A stretch of 12,193 nucleotides of DNA from Ectocarpus siliculosus (lineage: Eukaryota > Sar > Phaeophyceae > Ectocarpales > Ectocarpaceae): positions 328,780-340,972 of the forward strand of contig FN648195.1 in the NCBI GenBank assembly GCA_000310025.1, read 5' to 3'. The translations under genes and the position numbers were made by a program. The notes under the pieces are model-generated. The model had not been told where the DNA came from. It did not search any database and saw nothing but the letters and a program-made list of their open reading frames with translations. This document shows, piece after piece, positions 1 through 6,831 of this stretch; within the stretch, counting starts at the first letter, position 1; each line of letters begins with the position of its first letter.

Positions 1-2093
1 GCCAACAAGTACAAATATGATGAGCAAAGCAAAAAAACAGCATCAACCACAGTTTGTTCGGTTGTGCTTGCATGTACGCACACAACGCATAGACTTAATA
101 CCTGTATTAGGCGGGTTCCGAGGTCGTCGTCAAGTAGTGTACTTTATGTGCATCATGTTTACTGCTGCGCAGTTCAAACTGTAGAGGAAACACGTGCACT
201 CGCAACCATGCCCGGAAACAACGAAAAAGTAGGCCAGAAGGCACCAACCAGAGTTACATAGTTGTTGTTGTAGTTGTGCATTCGAAACACAATTATGTGC
301 CCATCGACGAGTGCAACACAAGGCGTGCAACTGCTGTCAGGAGTACGTGCACACTTCGAAATACACTACGCATGCATCAGTAGCACGTCCAACAAAGATA
401 TCTGGGAGCCGTTCTTCTTCTCGGCCGTTAATTTAAAAAAAATGGGTTTCAAATGGTTTTCGCGGCCTTCGGCCGCGTAATTAAACCTCGTGGAAGCTGT
501 CCCGCGACAAAAAAAAATCGCCGGGTGTCACTGGCACAGGCCCCCACACAGCCAGAGAATAAGAACAGCACGAAATCTCGTACAACCACTATTATCTATG
601 CTCTAGTCCTGCAGGTTGTAGATTCGAATCGCTCTCGGGACCAATGAAATTTGCAATCCTGTGGTGGAAACGCGATTTTACTCAACTTGAGTACAAAGGT
701 CGAGTCTCCACAACTAACAATAAGATAAGCCATGTAGTGGCGCGCCTACGGTCAAAACGAAAACAACTCCAAGTGTTTGCGTTCGTCGTGTGTGTGGAGT
801 GAGCGGAGACGCCAGGTGACGACTTTTCGTCGAGCACATACCGAAGGTGCAGAATCGGGTGAACATAGATGGGACGCAACACTCTTTCACCATTTACATA
901 GTATTGCACTATCGCTATAGGACTGCTGTAGCGTGTCGCCACAAGCAAATAGGAGGCCATCACGGAATGTACAGGTTTCAGTGTGGGCTGGACGCACAGT
1001 AGGTTCGTATGTTTCATGAATTAGCAAATCAACCGGCGGGATTGCATCGCACGCGTCGCCGCGCGTTCTATGCAGTGGGGATTCAGTGACGCCTGCCTGG
1101 GCTGAGCTCCACGCGGAAGACTATTGTAACTACACACGTATCATCCTCGGAATCTTGAAAGTTGGCGTGGCTGAAGAGATGGGAAACTGTGTCTGCAAAG
1201 GACAACCCCCCGTTTGTCGAACATCGATTTCAGTTGGGCGCCAAGGGTGGCCTACTGTGGTGCCTGTGAGTGACACGCTAGTTGTGTTCACTGCATGTGC
1301 AGTTCTTCCCGACTGCATGTACAAATAGTGTGCGAATCGCTACACCTACTTTTCCACGGAGACATGAAGCACACTATGCATGTCGATGTGACAGCAAGTT
1401 GTCTCCCTTGACAAGGCGAAAGATGACACAAGGACCAATCAATACTACACATGCATGTGCCCAAAAACAAAGAACTACTGCCGTGCACCAACTCCTCCCG
1501 GTGTATGCGTTTGCTCGTGCTGTGAGCACCCATTGGTATCACAAATACCTGCATGATGGGGCTGTTGGGAAGATGTTCCGTTCTCAGCGTTCTTTACACA
1601 CATGCGCGAGTCTCAACATACCGGCCCAACGTCGATTCATCACACTTCCAACAGCCCTGTCGCCTACTCACGGAAAGGGACGAAAACATCCGCGATTGCT
1701 TGGGGGCATTGTCGAGATCCCACCAACTCCTTTCAAGAGAACACCGACTCACCAAAACAACTCCGGCACCCTAACGTCAACACTATCCACGAAATACATG
1801 GGGCATCAAGGGAGCGGCCTACATTTACATGGGTGAAGAAAACAAGGTCAAGAAGGTACGACGCAAACAAACTTGTCGAGGGCGAGCTTGCCGTACAAGC
1901 CCTGGATTTACCTTCTACAACCAACCCAACGGTAGCTCTTTGGCCCCGCGGCCATTTACACGTGGGTGCATCCCGTTTATCAACTTTCCCGAGAACGACG
2001 ACGTGCACCTCCAGCCAGAAAAAGGACAACCGAACCACGACATGACACCACGAACTACGCCATGGATGTGTGTCCAAAGTCAGCAGCCTTGCT
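1..2093. other. Gene-free stretch
   Basis: Open frames here are short (184 codons at most), overlap on both strands, are rich in His, Cys, Thr and Arg, and show no domain, signal peptide or splice-linked continuation. I see no tRNA or rRNA. One GC-rich hairpin (461-477) stands out. Confidence 0.55.
461..477. repeat. Perfect 7-bp GC hairpin with TTC loop
   Basis: CGCGGCC-TTC-GGCCGCG. It is flanked by AT-rich sequence, and the 3' side with its flank (TTCGGCCGCGTAATTAAA) resembles an upstream copy at 419-436 (TCTCGGCCGTTAATTTAA). Confidence 0.7.
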
Positions 2094-2568
2094 TTTATTT
2101 CCTCGCTTCTTTCCTTACATTTTTTTCTCTCCCATCACAAAACCGCTAGTTCTCTGACCCTCCCCCGGACACTCAATCCTAACAACCCAATCGCACACGC
2201 AAACCATGCAACCAACCACCCACTATGAAAACTGCCCAATAAAACTCAAACCCTAGCGTGCAAAATCTCAACCAACACAATGCGAAATTCCAGACGCTTT
2301 TTAACATGTACATCGCGCAGGCTTGCACCTTTCCCTTCTTCGCGCCCCACAGCCTCCCTGAACCCCCCCCCCCAGCTCGTGAAACGCTCGAGGCAATCTA
2401 ACATCACTATGCCGGAACTTTCTGATGCATCCATCAAATATCCACTGGCTGGCCTCAACGATTCAAAAAGAAATAGTTCTTGTTGCTGTTGTTCCCAGAC
2501 AGCGGACGCCAACGCTCGCGCCGCTGGAGCAGCAGCGACAACTAGAGGGGGACCCTGTCTCCCCTCTC
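2094..2568 (-). other. Probable 3' UTR of the LHC-like gene
   Basis: Extends from the TGA to an AATAAA on the minus strand (2099-2094). A TGTAA (2119-2115) lies just before it in the transcript. The minus strand is notably G/T-rich and C-poor between about 2290 and 2100, unlike the flanking DNA. The 3' end is inferred; algae of this group do not always use AATAAA. Confidence 0.35.
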
Positions 2569-2676
2569 TCATGCTGCCACCGACGTCAGAAGTCCTTGCT
2601 GGGCCATGGCGCAGACGACAGCGCCGAGTGCCATGCGGCCGTGCTTCACCTCCATCTCGACCGCAAGCCTGCGAAG
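2569..2676 (-). CDS. LHC-like gene exon 6: second chlorophyll-binding-type helix and C-terminus (aa 445-479)
   Basis: The acceptor follows TTTCTTTTTGTTCCGC and ends GAGCAG|CTT, again NAGNAG. It encodes LRRLAVEMEVKHGRMALGAV, then VCAMAQQGLLTSVAA and a TGA stop. EVKHGRMA matches the third LHC helix (ExxHGRxAM), and the protein ends soon after it, as LHC proteins do. Confidence 0.78.
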   Translation of the reverse strand, partial: LRRLAVEMEVKHGRMALGAVVCAMAQQGLLTSVAA

Positions 2677-3104
2677 CTGCTCGTTTGAGCGGAACAAAAA
2701 GAAACGTGCAACGATGAATGAGGTAGGAACACGCGTCGGCGGAAGGGAAGTAAATGGTGTAAAAATTCTTCAGTCCCCATGTTCCAACTCATCAGACACC
2801 ATTGCTGATGTCAATCAACACCACAGTTTGTGCTGTAGGCGAGAAATTTTTGACATCAGATAAAATCAGAAGGCTGTTTACGCGTAGTCTGGTTGCTGTG
2901 TTGGAGCATTGGAATATTAGCGAGTCACGCCACGCCAGTTTCGACTCGTTCCATGGGTGTCCACTGCGGGTTAACTTTCGACATTGCCACTATTGTGTGA
3001 CCCAATCACTGCGGGGTTACAGCTCCGCCACCAGTGAGTATACACCGCACCACGAGACAGCCTCACAGACTACGCCCAAACACTACGAAGCAGTTGCAAC
3101 AGCA

Positions 3105-3139
<35 letters not shown>

Positions 3140-6100
3140 CGAAAGCAGGATACATCCGGCAGACGTACCTCGTTACCAGAACCGAGGCGAAGCACCTTCG
3201 CGCCCGTGTTCGACACCGCGCTCAGGGCTCGGTCTGCCCACCCGGCCATGGCGCCCTTGCCGATCCGCCAGTCTCCCTCCGACAGGGCCTTCGCGGCTAG
3301 GATGCCACCCGCCACGTAGGGGTCGAGCCAGGGAGTCCGCGCAACGTCCGCCAGCTGCTTGTCGGAAGAAGCAACAGCAGGCAAGGTTGAGGGAAAGGCA
3401 AGATGCCCAAATGGGGTTGGATATCGTCGTAAAATTGGGAAGGCGTATACTTTGTGTTCAACCTGTGGGGGATGACTTCATTGGACGAGAAAATGTACAT
3501 GTTCGGGGAGAGAAGGGGTAGCAACAAGAGAAGCGATATATAGACCAAAACGGGAACAAACGAGCTTACAACCGTTCGGCGTCAGCACAGCAACATGCGG
3601 AGGCTGCAGATTTTTCGGCAGTTCAACGCACGGTACAGAGGCGCGCCCAAAACATACAAAAAAAATTGTCGTCGCAAGCTCGCGAGGCAGCTCTCACGGA
3701 AGAGCCAATACGCCAAAGACAGCCCAAATACAGGCCGCTGGGCAGCGGGATAGGCCCCACGAGAAACCGAATACATGGACAAAGTCGATTTGATGTCTCA
3801 CCGCTGAGAAGCCGTCATGCGCTTTCAATAACACGCCGGCCCCTGCCCCTGCCCCCGCCCCGACAGCACCGCTCAGAAGCACGGCGAGCATGGCAAGACG
3901 TGCGTGGTCCAACTCCACCTGATGAAGTTGCAAGAAGGGAAAACTTGGGAGGTTGGTCCAGTACTGACGCGACTCAAAAGTAAACCCGAAACAAACCAAA
4001 CTTTGCCCTCATCAAGCGCCCCAAGCCGTGTGTCCGAAGCCATCCCTCTGCCTCAAGACTTGCGGCTTGGACTCCCGCGCCTAGCGTCCCCTGCAAACTC
4101 CTACGTGCTCTCCTTTTTAAAAACGGCCTCAAGCGACCGATATACTACTCAAACCACCTTCGGCCCGCGAACCGGCCCAGTGCGCCACTCCCTCCGACCG
4201 CTACAAACCCTCTTTTGACACAACGAACCGGCCTGCCCTCTCACCTGGCGCAAGTCCTGCACTACCTCCCCGGGAACGCCGAGCCTCTCCCTCAGGAACG
4301 ACCGTCCGGGCACCACGGGAAGAGCGGCGGCCGCCAAGGCCTCGTCCTTGGGGTCGAGGAAGAACACCTGGGTCAACCCCTGCGGCTCGGCGGTAGGAAT
4401 CATCGACTCCGCTGCGGCGGCGACGTCTGACGCAGCGAAAACGGCTTCGGCGCCCACCGCCGCGTGCTGCGGTTGTCGTACCGGCAACGGTTCCGCCGCC
4501 GTCGTCGCCGCAGCCGCCGCCGTAGAAGCAAGAGCGCGTTCCTCTTCTTCGAGTTCGAGATAGTACATCTGGGTTAGCCCTTGCACATCCGAGGAGGAGG
4601 TCGCCGTGGCATCGGCATCGTCCGCTTCGGCGGCTGCGCCGCGAGAGAGGAACATGTCCATTGCCATGTGCGAGAGAATCGTTGTGCGAGAGCCCGCTTC
4701 GGCCTCCGGAGGCGGGGTGGCGGGCGGCGCGGGGGTGTCCGAACTGTAGTCGTCTTCGATGCCACTACTTCCCTCGAACTTGGCCTCCTTGTGCAGGTTT
4801 CTAGAGATGAGCGTCGGAATACAGCAGTACACAGGCGGTTGAGGGCGCCAGACAGATGGAGGAACAAAAACAAGCGTGGGAACATGATCACGTACGGGAC
4901 GTTTCGGGCCCATGGTAAACCGCTTATGGCGATGTGACGTGCATGCCACGGGGTCTACATGATTGTCGGTCAATGAACTGTAACTGGAGAAACTCATCAT
5001 TTCAACCTCAGCAGTCCTGGGTAGATTCGGAACTTCAGGTGACCTCAGCCTCTGCCGCTGCATACAACATGGATGCACATGCCACATTCCGATGTATCTC
5101 CGTACTAGCGAACTTGGTTCTTGGGAGCCTGGGGGTGGGCCGAAACAACACCCTCGCTCCAGCAAGCACGCGGTGCCAAAACACACACATTGCTCGCGCG
5201 CCCAACCCCTACCTTGCTCGCCAGAACGCTTCGTAGTAACGCTGCTTCATCTCCTGCGCAGAATACGCCTTCGCTCCGCCCCCACCGCCCCCACCACCAT
5301 CCTCGTCGTTTTGCTGCTGGAACAGACCTAGATCGCTCACGTCGTCCTCTATTGGTGACAAGCCCGTGTCGCTGCTGCTACTGCTGCTCTGTCGTAGCTC
5401 CTGAGTGGGATAAGGGTTGGTGGTTGCGGGAGAGAAGTGAATACGAGAATGAGCTGTTGCGGATAACGTGGATGCGTGCATGCGTGCGGTGTGTGTGGCG
5501 CAGATACCTTTTGAAAGGGCGCGTGCATGCACAACGAGTGCTGCTGCTAACAAAATTACGCTATACCCTTACGTTTAGGTCACAACATCGATCGCAAGTG
5601 AGTGAGGCAAGTCCTGTAGTGGGTTGCGGCAACACCACGCCCATGCATCTACAACAAGACACGCAAATCTCAATCACTGCATGGAAACAGCTGCCTGGCG
5701 GTTCTTGAAGCCTCAACAGGTCATGATGTCACATGATGGACTAGGCTACATGCCTTTTCGTGAGGAGCACAAGGACCAATGTATGGGCAACCTCTGTGTA
5801 CTGATCAAATACACCCTCTCGCGAACAGGTCCAATCTTTCCCCTCGACCCCTCTCGCGCTAACACCAGCTCGCCACTTCGGACTTACACACGCAGCACCC
5901 CTTATGAAGAGAAGAGGTCAGTACTTGAGGTTGATGGGCTATTCGAAAAATGAAAAAATGACGGAATTTTGACTCTCTCTGGCCTTTTCCCCCCTCTGTT
6001 ATATACACAATATCCGCGCCCTTCACCGCCCCTCCGCCAACGCCCTCACCTCTAGCCGGCGACGCATATCTGCGTACAACTCGGACGAGTCAATATCTCC

Positions 6101-6334
6101 GGCCCCGCCGCTACCCCCCGTGGCCGAGAGCCTCATGTCTCCCGCCCTAGGCCTCACCAAGGCTCGCCCTCCCCTTGCCGGCGCGGACGGCGGCGTCAAC
6201 GAGGAAACACCTCGATGGTGGGCGGGGACGAAGGCCTGCACGGAGCGACCGGACCTGCTGAGCAAGAGGCCCAAGACGAGACAGGCCGGCCCCGCCCCGG
6301 AGGGGGTCGTGTTCGGCCACCGGCTGCGTGGCAT
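2569..6334 (-). CDS. Plastid-targeted LHC-like (chlorophyll-binding-fold) protein, six exons, 479 aa
   Basis: Deduced join, in transcript order: 6334-6050, 5400-5213, 4800-4245, 3918-3802, 3354-3169, 2676-2569 (1440 nt, stop TGA at 2571-2569). All introns are GT-AG, with phases 0, 2, 0, 0, 0. Residues 1-34 are a signal peptide with hydrophobic core ACLVLGLLL. The cleavage motif SVQA|FVP follows, then a Ser/Arg/Pro-rich transit-like stretch, as in stramenopile proteins imported into the plastid. Residues 96-343 are low-complexity and acidic/Ala-rich, with two QGLTQ motifs. Residue 344 onward holds ELDHARLAMLAV (E345, H348, R350). Residues 453-460 hold EVKHGRMA (E453, H456, R458). These match the ExxH/NxR signature of LHC helices, where Glu/Arg pairs and His ligate chlorophyll. 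The 108-residue spacing resembles that between helices 1 and 3 of LHC antenna proteins, but the middle helix is weak (about 394-407). The likely location is the thylakoid membrane. The role (antenna, photoprotection or assembly) is unknown. LHC-type membership is likely; the exact subfamily was not identified. Confidence 0.8.
3107..3138. repeat. (AGC)n / (CTG)n trinucleotide microsatellite in LHC-like intron 5
   Basis: About 10.7 units of AGC, uninterrupted, on the plus strand. In the transcript it reads CUG and lies about 30 bases past the exon 5 donor. The poly-Gln and poly-Ala open frames it creates on both strands are not genes. Confidence 0.93.
3169..3354 (-). CDS. LHC-like gene exon 5: inter-helix region (aa 383-444)
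   Basis: The acceptor lies behind TGCTGTTGCTTCTTCC and ends AAGCAG|CTG, a tandem NAGNAG site. The donor is AACGAG|GTACGT, phase 0. It encodes LADVARTPWLDPYVAGGILA and an amphipathic Gly/Ala/Trp-rich stretch (GDWRIGKGAMAGWADRAL). A short apolar segment at about 394-407 occupies the position of LHC helix 2 but is too short and weak to call with confidence. An alternative donor (TCTG|GTAACG) would be out of phase with exon 6. Confidence 0.7.
3802..3918 (-). CDS. LHC-like gene exon 4: first chlorophyll-binding-type helix (aa 344-382)
   Basis: The acceptor is CTTCATCAG|GTG and the donor is TCAGCG|GTGAGA, both phase 0. It encodes VELDHARLAMLAVLLSG followed by an Ala-Gly alternating run and VLLKAHDGFSA. 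ExxHARxAML closely matches helix 1 (B) of LHC proteins. The Ala-Gly run is encoded by a G-rich hexamer-type repeat. Confidence 0.8.
3840..3861 (-). repeat. G-rich hexamer-type repeat in exon 4, candidate G-quadruplex
   Basis: On the coding (minus) strand four G tracts of 4, 5, 4 and 4 are separated by 1, 2 and 2 bases. This fits the usual G-quadruplex pattern. The tract encodes the Ala-Gly run that follows the first chlorophyll-type helix. Confidence 0.75.
4245..4800 (-). CDS. LHC-like gene exon 3: disordered Ala/acidic region with two QGLTQ motifs (aa 159-343)
   Basis: The acceptor is CATCTCTAG|A and the donor is CGCCAG|GTGAGA (phase 0). At 556 nt it is the largest exon. It encodes Pro/Ala/Glu/Asp-rich sequence with two similar motifs, QGLTQMYYLE (231-240) and QGLTQVFFLD (298-307), about 67 residues apart. 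The last 30 residues (VPGRSFLRERLGVPGEVV) look folded and lead straight into the first LHC-type helix. The opposite strand also has open frames, but they lack start or splice logic. Confidence 0.78.
5213..5400 (-). CDS. LHC-like gene exon 2 (aa 96-157 and split codon 158)
   Basis: The acceptor is a long pyrimidine-rich tract ending ACTCAG|GAG. The donor is CAAG|GTAGGG, phase 2. The exon encodes a Ser run, an acidic segment, a run of eight Gly, and then SAQEMKQRYYEAFWRA, a probable amphipathic helix. No known domain. The frame runs from exon 1 (RRRLE|ELRQ) and into exon 3 (WRA-R-NLHK) without a break. Confidence 0.78.
6050..6334 (-). CDS. LHC-like gene exon 1: signal peptide and transit region (aa 1-95)
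   Basis: The ATG at 6334 was chosen because it puts the hydrophobic segment (about residues 15-26) right at the N-terminus. An in-frame ATG at 6451 would add 39 polar residues and bury it. Cleavage is predicted between A34 and F35, with F35-V-P following, the stramenopile plastid hallmark. The exon ends at GAG|GTGAGG in phase 0 after RRRLE. A second possible donor lies a little downstream (GTGAAG at about 6026), but it is weaker and out of phase with exon 2. Confidence 0.82.
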
Positions 6335-6451
6335 GGTCTCTCGTCTCTCCTGACTCCTAGGCTGCAACTCCTCTGATGGTGCCTGCTGACCTGGCTGTGC
6401 TGGCTCAGCGTTGAGCAAGGTTAAGGTTTGGGGCGTGACGAACTGACGCAC

Positions 6452-6482
<31 letters not shown>

Positions 6483-6706
6483 TGCGGATGTCAGCGATGC
6501 TATTAGGGGCTGTCGAGGGAGAGGTGGGGGTGCCCTTTCGGGAACGCGTGTGCCGATGCGTGTGCCCAACTTTGAGTCAAGGCCGTGGAGGGATGTCTAC
6601 CCAGTAGGGGTCATTCACCTCGTGTCCCCCCCCCCCCCTCTCGACCGCGTTAGATCCAGCGGACCAAAATCAATCGATCGTTCGAGGGCAAGTGGAGGAG
6701 CGCCAT
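6335..6706. promoter_or_regulatory. Divergent intergenic region, putative bidirectional promoter and both 5' UTRs
   Basis: Only 372 bases separate the two start codons, which point away from each other, so both promoters and 5' UTRs must lie here or inside it. The region contains a CT microsatellite (6455-6482) and a poly-C run (6626-6638). I see no convincing TATA box. The role is inferred from position alone. Confidence 0.55.
6455..6482. repeat. (CT)14 microsatellite
   Basis: Uninterrupted CT dinucleotides over 28 bases, about 120 bases upstream of the minus-strand start codon. On the minus strand it reads as (GA)n, the kind of tract that GAGA-type factors bind in other eukaryotes. Function here is not shown. 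Confidence 0.95.
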
Positions 6707-6831
6707 ATGGAGGACTACGAGCTCGACTACGATGTGCAAGAGGTACGCCTGGGAAGTCATGTCTTCAAGGTCACCACGGTTGCCAACGAGGCCTTACCGC
6801 TCGAGATGTTGTTGAGTTTGCAAACAAGAAG
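6707..6831 (+). CDS. Methyltransferase exon 1 (aa 1-41 and part of codon 42)
   Basis: Starts MEDYELDYDVQEVRLG and ends AGAAG|GTAACT in phase 2. It encodes the N-terminal strand region that precedes the Rossmann-like core. Intron 1 (6832-7330, 499 bases) is rich in pyrimidines and holds no recognisable element. Confidence 0.78.

Noticed and set aside
600-645. T-arm-like ATTCGAATC followed by CGGGACCA
   Set aside because: The T-stem does not pair and no D-arm or anticodon arm is found upstream. The nearest acceptor match (GTCCCG at about 500) would need an odd 140-base RNA.
1282-1836. 184-codon plus-strand frame
   Set aside because: The composition (His, Thr, Arg and Cys scattered) is not protein-like. 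There are competing frames on both strands and no splice-linked continuation.
2238-2243. AATAAA on the plus strand
   Set aside because: No plus-strand gene lies upstream. It falls in the 3' flank of the minus-strand gene in the wrong orientation.
2802-3521. 239-codon plus-strand frame with a poly-Ala run, and an overlapping poly-Gln frame
   Set aside because: Both come from the AGC microsatellite and lie antisense to the well-supported exon 5 and introns 4-5.
4985-5000. C-box-like TGATGA on the minus strand in LHC-like intron 2 (possible intronic C/D snoRNA)
   Set aside because: There is no D-box (CTGA) at a suitable distance and no terminal stem.
6335-6451. Upstream in-frame ATG at 6451 as the LHC-like start
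   Set aside because: It would place 39 polar residues ahead of the signal peptide, which must be N-terminal for ER entry into this plastid type.
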